This document shows, piece after piece, positions 10,861-22,433 of a DNA stretch of 64,000 bases. A program made the position numbers and the translations under genes. Every line of letters starts with the position of its first letter. Within the stretch, counting starts at the first letter, position 1. Source of the stretch: Paratinospora sagittata (Eukaryota; Streptophyta; Magnoliopsida; Ranunculales; Menispermaceae); contig CM069603.1 of NCBI GenBank assembly GCA_035771175.1, forward strand, positions 16,778,286 through 16,842,285. Reading direction: 5' to 3'. The notes beneath the pieces were generated by a model that was not told the DNA's origin, ran no database searches, and was given only the letters and a program-made list of their open reading frames with translations.

Positions 10861-10866
10861 GGCACA

Positions 10867-13822
10867 TGTGGCGACCCCGCACCCCGGACCACCAACCCCT
10901 CAGGGAATGGCGTGCGGAAGGCCGGGACGGGACGCCCGGCGTAGGCATCTCCGACCACTCCTCAACTCCCGTGAGGTGGTTGAGGCCCTACGAGCCTTAT
11001 CTCAAACAACGACATAATATCAAAAGGTACTAAACAAAATTACCTACCGTATTAATCATCCAAGACAAGAGATAGTCCATAAAAATGAACCATAAATAAA
11101 ATCATAATCCCTACAGTCCATTAAAATTGACATACACATAAAGTCCAAAATTGTGGGTACAAATAAAAATCGTCATATGCCCACATGGTCTATCCAACAA
11201 GTCCCAACTCACCCATACTACAATGTGGTAAGTATTATAATTACATAATCCAAAATATAATACTTCATAATTTAAAACACAATTCAATCAAAATGCCTCT
11301 CAACTCACATCGAGGCTTTGGATTCTCTCGCAGGCAAGGCCCTCAAGATATAACTACTCCTTTGCCCTTATTCGGGACAGAAGGACCTAAAAGAGGAAAA
11401 TGAGGGTGAGCTAACGGTGCCCAGTGAATAGAATTCAAATATGCTATCAATACTCATCAATAAATATCATGTATGCATGTCAATGTGAAGCATGATTAAA
11501 AGCTCATAACATATAGATATCAAGCATTTATAATAAGTTCGATGCAAGTAAAAGCTTATCAATTTGGATCCACATTCCACATGCATTGGGTTACTAGTGC
11601 ACGTCTATTTCACCGTACCGTTGACCCCAATCTCTTCCTTTCCTAAAACCCTCCTATGACAAGGTTAAGTCCCCCTATTAGCCAGATAGATGGGCCCAAC
11701 CAAAGTCATAAGGTTTTCTCAAATCAATGCATCATTCAAAACATTAGAACACATTCATGCTTTCAACATACAATATATAAGTGATATGATGACATAAAAG
11801 ATATAATCATAAATGAAGTCTACTCACAACTAAGCCTCGCGAGAGTATTTAACCACACACGACCACCAAACCGAATCAACCCAATCAAGATCCTGAAACA
11901 TACATCAATTTCTATGTTCAATCACATAGACATTACACATCAACCCTAAATCAGCCCACATATAAACAATAGGCCTAAATCCCATCTAATCCCATCATTC
12001 AACTCAAATCACATGACTTAGGCCTCTAATGCATAGTTCTCATACATAAACCATTCTATTAATCAAAAATACTGATTTTCAATTCCTTAGGCATAAACAT
12101 GCCCAAATTGGGTCACTTGATCACAAGTAGGCCTAACCCATGATATGGTCACAACCACCAAATCAGTAGCATAATCAACTCTAATCATGCTTAATTAAAC
12201 ATAAGTTGCATCAATTCAATGATTTTAGGCCAAAAGCATCAAAATCCCTAAAATATGAAATTTTCCATACTTAGGCCATATTGCCGATTTACACTAGGTT
12301 AACATGTTCAGCCATGTATATCACTGATTTTGCATCATGGTTTCATCAACAATGACAACTAGGTCAACATAGTTGATATGCAAGCTATTTGGAAAGGTCT
12401 AAGTTCATATTCTCAATTTAGGTCTAATACAAGCAACCCTACCAATTCTTCATTTAGTATTCTGTTTAGATGTATCAATCTACCAATAGCAATTTGTAAT
12501 CACAAAATCAACCGTACTGATTGAAGTATGTGAAGAAACAAACCTTCTGTCCAAATATCAGCCCAATCAGCCGGTGGACCAAAAAGATAAGTATCTTTGA
12601 TGAACAAGTCTCTAATCAGACAATTTCTCCTTTCCTGCTGCAAATACTCAAAATGAGATGACTATATCACACAAAATACTAAACGAATAAACATCTCCAC
12701 CGTTCAGAATACATAAGTATCAGTTATAAACGACATACCCAAATTTAATATCCATCCAACGGTAGATTGAGGAGATCTATAAGTTTGAGCAAAACGGCAC
12801 GAGAAATCCAGACTTTCCGACTAGCTTTGTTTCAGAGGTTAGATCTCTCAAAAAAAACCTCTAATCAAGATCTCCCCCGTTCAGATTGCAGAAATATCAA
12901 TTTTATACTAGGTACCCAAATTTTATATCCATCCAACGGTAGATTAAAGAGATCTAGAAGTTTGAGAGAAACGGCTCCGACCAGCTTTGTTTGAGAGGTT
13001 AGATCTCTTAGACGAAACCTCTGATCAAGATCTCCACCGACCAGAATGAATAACCATAAGCTACGAACTTGCTGAAAAATTTTGAGCTCAATCTGACCAT
13101 TTATCCCAAAGATCCAGCTCTTTGATGAAAATGTCGCAGAGATCTTCCTCCTGCAACTCCCTCCTTCTTTCTCTTCTTCTTTCCTTTCTCTTCTTTTCTT
13201 TCTCTTCTTTTTTCCTTTCTCTCCACTCACCTCTTTCTAGCACTTCCTTGATTCCCTCCTCCACTCACCTGATTCTCTCCTCCACTCACCTCATTTTCTA
13301 GCACATTCTTGGATTCTCTCCTCTACTCACCTCATTTTCTAGCACATTCTTGGATTCTCTCATCCACTCACCTCACTTTCTAGCACATTCTTGGATTAGA
13401 GAAGTGGGCATGGGACACTTGTCCACTTTCATGCACCAACCTTCACATGTGTTGGTCTCATACTACCCATACCAACCACATGTACTTTAACCAATCTCAT
13501 GCTTCCATGTATTTTAAATGTTCAATCCATTTAATACACCAAATTTTCATTCTCATTTATCTTTTTATTCAATCAATCCTAACCCATATCAATTAATGGT
13601 TTAATGGGCCCATGCATAAATAATAACATGTGCATTATACTTTAATTTAACATGACCCATATACAATTTATGATACACATATTTATATACATTATCAAGC
13701 ATCAACTATACAAACATTAAACAACCATTAAACAAACATCAAACATATCAAGGCAACACATAGAGTTTGGGCAAAGTGCAATTGGGTTATGGGCTAGATG
13801 AAATAATTTTCGGGGCGTCACA
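10867..13822 (-). mobile_element. Gypsy 3' LTR (left)
   Basis: 2956 bp, TG...CA in either reading. It carries a partial tandem duplication of the ATCCATCCAACGGTAGATT block (12751 and 12928) and an array of about 45-bp units (TTTCTAGCACATTCTTGGATT, 13261-13395). Segment 12802-12899 is present in inverted orientation in the other LTR. Confidence 0.9.
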
Positions 13823-13835
13823 TCACACCCACCTT
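13823..13835 (-). promoter_or_regulatory. Polypurine tract of the gypsy element
   Basis: The minus strand reads AAGGTGGGTGTGA directly before the LTR start TGTGACGCC. This is the expected second-strand primer position. Confidence 0.7.
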
Positions 13836-13865
13836 AGAATGAACTTCGTCCTCGAAGTTTTAAGG

Positions 13866-14186
13866 TTAAGAAATACCTAAGCCCATGAACTCAGCAAAGC
13901 GCTCCATCATGTAGTCCTCACGCTCCCAAGTAACCTGCTCCTCGCCATGGAACTGCCATCTCACCTTAACCATCGGAATCTCGCGATTACGTAACCTCTG
14001 GACCTCCCGGTCAAGTATCTGAATAGGTTCCTCATCATAAGTCCCATCCTGCCTCAGTTCAATGTTCCTCCAGTCCAAGACGTGATCAAAATCACTCTTG
14101 TACACTCTCAACATTGACACATGAAAGACATTGTGGACTGCTGCTAACTGAGGCGGTAAGGCTAATCGGTAAGCGACGGGGCCAAT
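13866..14186 (-). pseudogene. pol: Gypsy pol C-terminus with chromodomain
   Basis: This continues the integrase frame after the stop at 14187-14189. It begins with the IGPVAYRLALPP block (end of the GPY/F module), then HNVFHVSMLR, and ends in a chromodomain-like segment: REIPMVKVRWQFHGEEQVTWEREDYM, followed by the stop at 13866. Chromodomains of this clade bind histone marks and steer integration. It is separated from the rest of pol only by one TGA. Confidence 0.8.
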
Positions 14187-15398
14187 TCATTCTAAAACCT
14201 CGAACGGCCCAATAAATCTCGGAGCGAGCTTGCCTTTTATCCCAAATCTAGTTTGGCCCTTCTGAGGTGAGACCTTCAATAAAACTTGGTCACCCACCTC
14301 GAACTCTACGGTCTTCCGCTTGGCATCAGTGTAACTCTTCTGCCTATCTTGGGCAACCTTCATATTATGCTTGATCCTCTTAATCTTCTCTGTGTGTTCA
14401 TGTACAAACTCTGGTCCCGTCACCGCAACATTCCCTACCTCCGTCCAACAGATCGGAGATCTACAGGGTCGACCATACAATTCCTCAAAAGGAGCCATGC
14501 CACTCCTGGACTGATAGCTGTTGTTGTACGCGAACTCACACAGATGTATGTACTCCTCCCAGTTACCACTGGACTCAAGGACACAAGCTCGAACCATATC
14601 CTCTAAAATCGATATCAACCTCTCAGACTGGCCATCCGTTTGGGGGTGAAAAGCGGTACTGAGATCTAGTCTAGTGCCGAGCTGCCTCTGCAACCCATGC
14701 CAAAATACCGATGTAAACCTCGGATCCCTATCTGACACAATCGAAACTGGCACTCCATGTGATCTGACTATCTCCCGCATATAGAGTCTGCTCAGCTTGT
14801 CCATAGAATCCCTAGTGTTCACCGGTAGAAAGTGAGCGAACTTGGTCAAGCGATCAATAATAACCCAAACAACATTATGTCTCCTCGGGGTGTTGGGTAA
14901 TCCCACAACAAAGTCCATAGTGACGTGCTCCCATTTCCACTCAGGAATGGCGAGCGGTTGCATCTGCCCTCCAGGCCTCTGATGCTCAGCTTTGACTCTC
15001 TGACAAATCTCACACCTCTGAATGAACTGAGCTATCTCTCTCTTCATGTCGGGCCACCAATACATTCTTTTCATATCATGATACATCTTGGTTCCGCCAG
15101 GACGAATAGCATAATGAGATCTGTGAGCCTCTTGAAGAACACTCTGTCTGAGTCGTGAATCTGCCGGAACCCATAAACGTCCCCTAAATCTCAAGGCACC
15201 ATCAGATGACAAGTGCCAATCAGTAAAATCACTGCTCTCAGCCCAAGACTCGTACATCCCATGATCAACGTCAAGTCTCTGTTGGTCAATTACCTCCTGG
15301 ACTTGTGTAGGCTGAGCTCTCATTTGAGCACATATCACAATATGATCTGAAGGGGTAGCACATATACTCATAACCGTAGCCGCCTCAAGTAGTCTCCA
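14187..15398 (-). pseudogene. pol: Gypsy integrase
   Basis: About 400 residues. The N-terminal zinc module HRSHYAIRPGGTKMYHD...CEICQRVKAEHQ shows the HHCC residues. The DDE core is intact: Asp in TMDFVVGLP, Asp in IVSDRDPRF, Glu in SERLISILEDM. The GPY/F module GDQVLLKVSP...LAPRFIGPFEVLE follows. Role: joining of LTR cDNA ends to host DNA in the nucleus. It is opened by TAG at 15399-15401, where the second gypsy copy has GAG, and closed by TGA at 14187-14189, where the second copy has CGA. The domain itself looks complete. Confidence 0.85.
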
Positions 15399-15560
15399 CT
15401 AATGAGACATCTGGCGTGCTACCATAACTGTCTCTACTCGCTTCCTGCTCAACGCATCAGCCACTACATTGGCTTTACCTGGGTGGTATTCCAATGTAAA
15501 ATCATAGTCTTTGAGGAGCTCTAACCACCTTCTCTGCCTCATGATCAATTTCATTCTGAG
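15399..15560 (-). pseudogene. pol: Gypsy RNase H C-terminal end, frameshifted
   Basis: After a frameshift near 15550-15560 the frame gives [15 protein letters not shown], then [17 protein letters not shown], the standard end of the RNase H domain, then MSH before TAG. The second gypsy element carries the same segment in frame with its upstream part (61044-61616), which shows the shift is specific to this copy. Confidence 0.8.
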
Positions 15561-17814
15561 AGAACAAGTACTTGAGGCTCTTATGGTCAGAATACAGAGT
15601 GAATCTCTCACCATAGAGATAATGCCTCCAAATCTTCAAAGCAAAAACCACTGCGGCCAGTTCTAAGTCATGAATAGGGTAGTTCTTTTCATGCACCTTC
15701 AACTGCCTCGATGCATAAGCAATGACCCTATCCTTCTGCATCAACACGCAACCTAAGCCGATGCGAGAGGCATCGGTATAGATAACCAACTCCTGATCAG
15801 GCTCTGGCAAAATCAACACTGGTGTAGATGTCAATCTTTTCTTCAGCTCTAAAAAGGCATTCTCACACTCCTCGGTCCATACAAAGGACACATCTTTCTG
15901 GGTGAGCCTAGTCATAGGCGTAGCTATCTTGGAGAATCCCTGAACGAATCTCCTATAGTAACCAGCTAACCCAAGAAAGCTTCTGATCTCGGTCACTGTC
16001 ATAGGCCTAGGCCAACTGATAATGGCTTCAACCTTAGACGGATCAACTGAAATCCCCTCAAAACTCACCACATGACCTAAGAACTTCACTTCGGTGATCC
16101 AAAACTCGCACTTGCTCAGCTTTGCATATAGCCTATGCTCTCTCAGAGTTTGCAAGGTCACTCTAAGGTGTTCCTCATGCTCAGCCCGAGTCTTGGAATA
16201 CACCAATATGTCATCAATGAAGACGATGACAAACTTATCCAGATGCTGCCTAAAGACCCTCTGCATCAGGTCCATGAACATCACCGGTGCATTAGTCACA
16301 CCAAATGGCATCACAAGGAACTCATAATGTCCATAGCGGGTTCTGAATGCTGTCTTAGGCACATCCTCCTCCCTGATCCTCAGCTGATGATACCCGGAGC
16401 GCAAATCAATCTTCGAAAAATACCTCGCTCCCCTCAACTGATCAAACAAGTCATCAATCCTTGGGAGAGGATATTTGTTCGTGATGGTCACTCTGTTCAA
16501 TTGGCTATAGTCGATGCACAACCGCAAGCTCCCATCTGTCTTTTTCACAAAAAGAACTGGAGCTCCCCAGGGTGACACGCTCGGGCAAATAAAGCCCTTA
16601 GTCAATAACTCCTCGAGCTGTTTCTGCAACTCTCTCAACTCGGCTGGCGCCATTCTATATGGTGCCATGGAGATAGGCTTCGTGCCAGGGACTAGTTCAA
16701 TAATGAAATCGATCTCTCGCTTCGGTGGTAATCCTGGAAGATCCGCAGGGAACACATCTGTAAAGTCCTTAACAATGGCAATATCCTCAAGTACCACCTC
16801 ACTAGTCTCTTCCTCATCAGACACTAACCCAGCCAAAATCTCCCTATCTCCATCAGTCACAAATCTACCCCTTGTGACTGTCTGGTCTGAAGCTCTACCC
16901 TGTAGTGTAAATACTGGGTGTCCGGGGATTTGAAAAATGATTCTCTTCGTGAAACAGTCGATAACTGCATGATAAGCCGCGAGCCAATCCATCCCTAGAA
17001 TTGCATCAAACTCTAAAAACTCTAGGACTCGAAAGTCAATAGGCATCTCAACATCACCAATCTGAACCACACACTGGCTACAGATCATGTTCGAGTAGAT
17101 CCTCTTCCCAGCTACAGTACTCACCACTAACCATGTACTAGCCCTAATCGGAGTCAAATGCAAACTATCTACCATACCTCCAGATATGAATGATAATGTA
17201 GACCCAACATCAAATAATACATGCATAGAAGTACCACAAATAATAAGAGTACCTTCCAACAAAGTCCTGGATGCTGTCGGGTCTGGCTCAGTAGCTGCCT
17301 TCGTTGTCTCTCTGGCACTGGACTGCTGCACAAATCCCTGAGCTCTCTGAAAATTCGGGCACTCGAGCTTCCTCTGCCCACCCTGCCCACATTGAAAACA
17401 TAAGAATGGAGCCCTGGGCACAAATGACCCAGTCTGAGATGTCGTCACATAACTTCCTCGGCCTCTACCTCTGCCTCGGCCAGCAGTCTGTGGGAATGGG
17501 GGTCTCGGTGCACTCGGTGCCTGAATAGGAATCGGAACAAGAGAGGAAACCACTGCTGAGGCCATCATACCAGTCTGAACCTGGGATGCCTTACTCTGAG
17601 CACCATCAGACTGTGCTCTTCCATAAAACTTTCTCTTCCTTTCCCATCTTCCCTTCTTCCACGGAGTCTGGAACTGTCCCCCAGACTCTGCTTGTGAAGT
17701 CTGTTCACCTGGAGCTGCCCGTGTAGACATACCATCAACCTGCTCAGCCAACTCGTACTGTTTGGCCCTCTGGACCACTGTGGTAAAATCAGTCATCTTC
17801 GTCACAGACAAGGC
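15502..17814 (-). pseudogene. gag-pol: Gypsy gag C-terminus, protease, reverse transcriptase and RNase H
   Basis: A continuous frame of about 770 codons. In order: the end of gag; a zinc knuckle with Gln for the usual His ([14 protein letters not shown], near 17350-17395); a protease with [12 protein letters not shown] (about 17190-17215), where DSG/DTG is expected; a full RT with [37 protein letters not shown] and [10 protein letters not shown] (about 16200); then RNase H with VIYTDAS and [11 protein letters not shown]. It is separated from the first part of gag by a single TAG (17815-17817) where the second gypsy copy has CAG. RT and RNase H catalytic residues are intact. The protease and zinc knuckle changes are not typical. 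Confidence 0.88.
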
Positions 17815-18387
17815 CTATCGGATCGCAGGCCTTAGGTTCAAAGAAAACCTCATAATCTTGTCACTCGGCGTCTGAACTAACCCAGGGGCATAAACTGCGA
17901 GCTGCCTAAATCTGAGCTCGTACTCCCTGACTGACATGGTGCCCTGTGCGAGATTCAAAAACTCGAGTTGTTTAGCCTGTCTCTCAGTCTCTGGAACGTA
18001 AGCCTGTAAGAACAACCGTTTGAAGGTGTCCCAACTCTTCACTGCCCCCTGTGTATCCAACACTGAAAGCCACCAGTCCTCTGCATCACTCTCCAGTGTG
18101 TGAGCAGCACATAGGACCTGAGACTCCTCATCAAGCTCTAAGGAGCGACTGATCTTCTCGACATTCTTTAGCCAATCTTCGGCTTTCTTCAAGTCAACCC
18201 CACCAGTGAATTCCTTAGGCTTTAGCTTCATGAACTTCTTTAGCAGTCTGATCCGCCGATCAGTGGGGTTCTCCACAACGATAGAAGCAGGTGTAGGCAT
18301 AGGCTGAGGTACAACCATTTGAGGTCCTGCTGCCCCTGCAGCTCCACTAGCCTCGGCCCCACTAGTGCCCGCCTCATAACTACCCAT
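17815..18387 (-). pseudogene. gag: Gypsy gag N-terminal part
   Basis: An ATG at 18387 (MGSYEAGTSGAEASG) leads into a capsid region with the Retrotrans_gag pattern KLKPKEFTGGVD, AEDWLKNVEKI, AEDWWLSVL, WDTFKRLFLQAY and EYELRFRQLA. Compared with the second gypsy copy (start at 63984, MAAQTTQIQVLVQQVEAV), about 30 N-terminal codons are missing. The frame could also open upstream at 18456, but that stretch is unlike gag. It ends at a premature TAG (17815-17817). Role: structural capsid of the retrotransposon particle. Confidence 0.8.
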
Positions 18388-18528
18388 ATCATATAATACA
18401 CACAGAAAATATGATAGTAAGGCTTTTAAGTTAGTTCCTTTAAGCTTTTTAATCACCTAAATCTCTCACCCAATTCCTAGGTCAAAGTCATCTAAGTCCA
18501 ATACATAGACCAAACCTAGTAAAATCAG

Positions 18529-18540
18529 GCTCTGATACCA
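18529..18540 (-). promoter_or_regulatory. Primer-binding site of the gypsy element
   Basis: The minus strand reads TGGTATCAGAGC two bases after the 5' LTR end, complementary to initiator tRNA-Met. Confidence 0.9.
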
Positions 18541-18542
18541 AC

Positions 18543-21333
18543 TGTGGCGACCCCGCACCCCGGACCACCAACCCCTCAGGGAATGGCATGCGGAATGCCG
18601 GGACGGGACGCCCGGCATAGGCATCTCCGACCACTCCTCAACTCCCGTGAGGTGGTTGAGGCCCTACGAGCCTTATCTCAAACAACGACATAATATCAAA
18701 AGGTACTAAACAAAATTACCTACCGTATTAATCATCCAAGACAAGAGATAGTCCATAAAAATGAACCATAAATAAAATCATAATCCCTACAGTCCATTAA
18801 AATTGACATACACATAAAGTCCAAAATTGTGGGTACAAATAAAAATCGTCATATGCCCACATGGTCTATCCAACAAGTCCCAACTCACCCATACTACAAT
18901 GTGGTAAGTATTATAATTACATAATCCAAAATATAATACTTCATAATTTAAAACACAATTCAATCAAAATGCCTCTCAACTCACATCGAGGCTTTGGATT
19001 CTCTCGCAGGCAAGGCCCTCAAGATATAACTACTCCTTTGCCCTTATTCGGGACAGAAGGACCTAAAAGAGGAAAATGAGGGTGAGCTAACGGTGCCCAG
19101 TGAATAGAATTCAAATATGCTATCAATACTCATCAATAAATATCATGTATGCATGTCAATGTGAAGCATGATTAAAAGCTCATAACATATAGATATCAAG
19201 CATTTATAATAAGTTCGATGCAAGTAAAAGCTTATCAATTTGGATCCACATTCCACATGCATTGGGTTACTAGTGCACGTCTATTTCACCGTACCGTTGA
19301 CCCCAATCTCTTCCTTTCCTAAAACCCTCCTATGACAAGGTTAAGTCCCCCTATTAGCCAGATAGATGGGCCCAACCAAAGTCATAAGGTTTTCTCAAAT
19401 CAATGCATCATTCAAAACATTAGAACACATTCATGCTTTCAACATACAATATATAAGTGATATGATGACATAAAAGATATAATCATAAATGAAGTCTACT
19501 CACAACTAAGCCTCGCGAGAGTATTTAACCACACACGACCACCAAACCGAATCAACCCAATCAAGATCCTGAAACATACATCAATTTCTATGTTCAATCA
19601 CATAGACATTACACATCAACCCTAAATCAGCCCACATATAAACAATAGGCCTAAATCCCATCTAATCCCATCATTCAACTCAAATCACATGACTTAGGCC
19701 TCTAATGCATAGTTCTCATACATAAACCATTCTATTAATCAAAAATACTGATTTTCAATTCCTTAGGCATAAACATGCCCAAATTGGGTCACTTGATCAC
19801 AAGTAGGCCTAACCCATGATATGGTCACAACCACCAAATCAGTAGCATAATCAACTCTAATCATGCTTAATTAAACATAAGTTGCATCAATTCAATGATT
19901 TTAGGCCAAAAGCATCAAAATCCCTAAAATATGAAATTTTCCATACTTAGGCCATATTGCCGATTTACACTAGGTTAACATGTTCAGCCATGTATATCAC
20001 TGATTTTGCATCATGGTTTCATCAACAATGACAACTAGGTCAACATAGTTGATATGCAAGCTATTTGGAAAGGTCTAAGTTCATATTCTCAATTTAGGTC
20101 TAATACAAGCAACCTTACCAATTCTTCATTTAGTATTCTGTTCAGATGTATCAATCTACCAATAGAAATTTGTAATCACAAAATCAACCGTACAGATTGA
20201 AGTATGTGAAGAAACAAACCTTCTGTCCAAATATCAGCCCAATCCAACGGTGGACCAAAAAGATAAGTATCTTTGATGAACAAGTCTCTAATCAGACAAT
20301 TTCTCCTTTCCTGCTGCAAATACTCAAACTCAGATGACTATATCACACAAAATACTAAACTAATAAACATCTCCACCGTTCAGAATACATAAGTATACAA
20401 CTGATATTTCTGCATTCTGAACGGGGGAGATCTTGATTAGAGGTTTTTTCTGAGAGATCTAACCTCTGAAACAAAGCTGGTCGGAAAGTCTGGATTTCTT
20501 AGATGAAACCTCTGATCAAGATCTCCACCGACCAGAATGAATAACCATAAGCTACGAACTTGCTGAAAAATTTTGAGCTCAATCTGACCATTTATCCCAA
20601 AGATCCAGCTCTTTGATGAAAATGTCGCAGAGATCTTCCTCCTGCAACTCCCTCCTTCTTTCTCTTCTTCTTTCCTTTCTCTTCTTTTCTTTCTCTTCTT
20701 TTTTCCTTTCTCTCCACTCACCTCTTTCTAGCACTTCCTTGATTCCCTCTTCCACTCACCTCACTTTCTAGCACATTCTTGGATTCTCTCCTCCACTCAC
20801 CTCATTTTCTAGTACATTCTTGGATTCTCTCCTCCACTCACCTCATTTTCTAGCACATTCTTCGATTCTCTCCTCCACTCACCTTACTTTCTAGCACATT
20901 CTTGGATTAGAGAAGTGGGCATGGGACACTTGTCCACTTTCATGCACCAACCTTCACATGTGTTGGTCTCATACTACCCATACCAACCACATGTACTTTA
21001 ACCAATCTCATGCTTCCATGTATTTTAAATGTTCAATCCATTTAATACACCAAATTTTCATTCTCATTTATCCTTTTATTCAATCAATCCTAACCCATAT
21101 CAATTAATGGTTTAATGGGCCCATGCATAAATAATAACATGTGCATTATACTTTAATTTAACATGACCCATATACAATTTATGATACACATATTTATATA
21201 CATTATCAAGCATCAACTATACAAACATTAAACAACCATTAAAAAAACATCAAACATATCAAGGCAACACATAGAGTTTGGGCAAAGTGCAATTGGGTTA
21301 TGGGCTAGATGAAATAATTTTTGGGGCGTCACA
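18543..21333 (-). mobile_element. Gypsy 5' LTR (right)
   Basis: 2791 bp, almost identical to the left LTR except around 20397-20500. There about 295 bp of the left LTR (12721-13015) is replaced by about 104 bp, most of which is the reverse complement of left 12802-12899. The 45-bp array at 20740-20905 also has one more unit than the left copy. Confidence 0.9.
20402..20500. repeat. Segment inverted relative to the partner LTR
   Basis: TGATATTTCTGCATTCTGAACGG... to ...AGTCTGGATTTCT is the reverse complement of 12802-12899, with a few substitutions. The gypsy LTRs at 56878-59557 (near 58790-58865) and 44236-47328 (in its own orientation) share the left-LTR orientation, so this copy is the derived one. 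Confidence 0.85.
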
Positions 21334-22433
21334 ACGCAAATGCACAGTTAGCGTCCTGCTCTGTTTTAAAAACAATTTTGTGCATGAGGGCGCTACTTTC
21401 GGAGTAAGCGTCTTACCAGTTAAAACATAAAACATAATATGAGGGCGTTACAACAATGTAAGCGTCCTACCACATTAAAAACATTTGAACAGTAAAACTA
21501 GTACGCTGAAGGACAATCAGCGCCCTGAAAGTTATTAAGTTGATTCCTAAAGGTGAGGGAGCTCTTATCCAGGTAGCGTCCTGATAGTTTATTTAACTTA
21601 TAACTATCAACGTCCTCAAAGATAAATTCTTTGAAGAACTTTAGAAATCTTTCAATAAGCTGATACTGAATCAGCGTCCTGACAACTTCAGAGGTTGACT
21701 AAAGGGAGGCCACTACTTTACAAGTGAGGGAGCGTCCTGATTAATCAGTTCAATTCAACCTCAAATGTTATTAGTGTCCTAATGAACTATCAGTTTCCTG
21801 ACTTATCAAGTTCAGGAAAGCGCTGCTAACTCATTAGCATCTTGAAAGACTCTTTAAAAATAGTTTTGACTCGCGATTAAATATATGATAAATGCGAATA
21901 AAAACTCGATAAATTTCAAATTACATATAGAGAATTAAATCATTTGAAATACCGTAAAACGTATGATCAAAACATGCAAGTCTGCAAGTGGTTTGTGCAT
22001 GGTTTTGGAAAACGTTTGAGCAATGTCGATTAGAGAAAGATATACCTTAAATACAGTGTATTTCACATTTTCTCATAATCTTTAAATCCAATTCTTCATT
22101 ATGAGATCTTCAATGAACTTTGCGTTGGAGTTGAATGTCTTGGACGTTGATCGAAAGATGAAGACTTGAAGCTTGATCGAATCGTTCAAGAAGTGATCTT
22201 GAAATTAGGATATGATCATTGAGGTCCTTTTGATTGAAACGATCTTGAACATCGGATATGACTTTGAGTTCCTTGATCGAATCATTCCTTGACTTTTTGC
22301 TTTCCTAAGGTGCTTGGATGAGATCTTGATAAACGCTCGTTTGCACCGAGAAGTACTTTGTTTGAGATCATCAAAATATACTTCATCACATTATGTTTAG
22401 GGATGTGCTAAGTGATGAACCACTTAGATTAAC
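21334..22433 (-). mobile_element. Family X LTR, second part
   Basis: Continues the X LTR after the gypsy insertion, starting in the middle of an AGGGCGC / AGCGTCCTG unit. It holds most of the inverted-repeat array (21340-21860) and runs to the end near ATTAAC at about 22433. Terminal motifs (GATCATCAAAATATACTTCATCA, GCTAAGTGATGAACCACTT) resemble the ends at 51700-51748 and 32265-32329. Confidence 0.6.

Larger units (their letters stand above)
9140..10866 (-). mobile_element. Family X LTR, first part
   Basis: It runs from TGTTGGTCCACC to the gypsy insertion point and contains a 29-bp minisatellite (9396-9738), a minus-strand TATA box (10413-10420) and the first inverted-repeat units of the AGGGCGCT type (from about 10690). 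The remaining part is 21334 to about 22433, giving an LTR of about 2.8 kb. Confidence 0.65.
10867..21333 (-). mobile_element. Near full-length Ty3/gypsy chromovirus (Tekay/Del-like)
   Basis: The LTRs are 10867-13822 (2956 bp) and 18543-21333 (2791 bp). Both run TGTGGCGACCCCGC...GGGGCGTCACA in plus orientation; coding is on the minus strand. PBS is at 18529-18540 and PPT at 13823-13835. Domain order along the minus strand is gag, zinc knuckle, protease, RT, RNase H, integrase, chromodomain, as in Tekay-type chromoviruses. The flanks are GCACA and ACGCA; both fit an original GCGCA with one G-to-A change each, since homologous sites read GAGGGCGCT. Over the first about 1.85 kb the LTRs differ at only about a dozen sites by eye, so the insertion is young, yet the coding region has three stops and a frameshift. 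Confidence 0.88.
7041..22433 (-). mobile_element. Family X LTR element remnant inserted in the family A LTR
   Basis: A PBS (9127-9137, minus strand) abuts an LTR starting TGTTGGTCCACC at 9140. The LTR continues to 10866, is interrupted by the gypsy element, and resumes at 21334 to end near ...CACTTAGATTAAC at about 22433. The internal region lies to the left (7041-9126), and no left LTR is found, so the element is truncated on that side. The LTR start and promoter region resemble family A (TTTATAGTGGTTCGG, TATTTATAGA), so X and A are related families. The exact junctions are uncertain. Confidence 0.6.

Noticed and set aside
11185..11403. 72-aa plus-strand frame repeated at 18861-19079 and, inverted, at 46792-47010
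   Set aside because: It lies in LTR sequence and is conserved only because the LTRs are copies; no domain, and it is antisense to the element's transcript at 11185 and 18861.
12865..13230. Lys/Arg/Glu-rich open frame (also 61-416, 20437-20721, 58920-59264)
   Set aside because: This is the translation of the polypyrimidine tract of the gypsy LTR, and it varies with the minisatellite. It is not a gene.
16135..16575. Plus-strand open frames across the gypsy pol region (also 14286-14606, 16514-16933, 60019-60402)
   Set aside because: They are shadows of the minus-strand pol reading frame.
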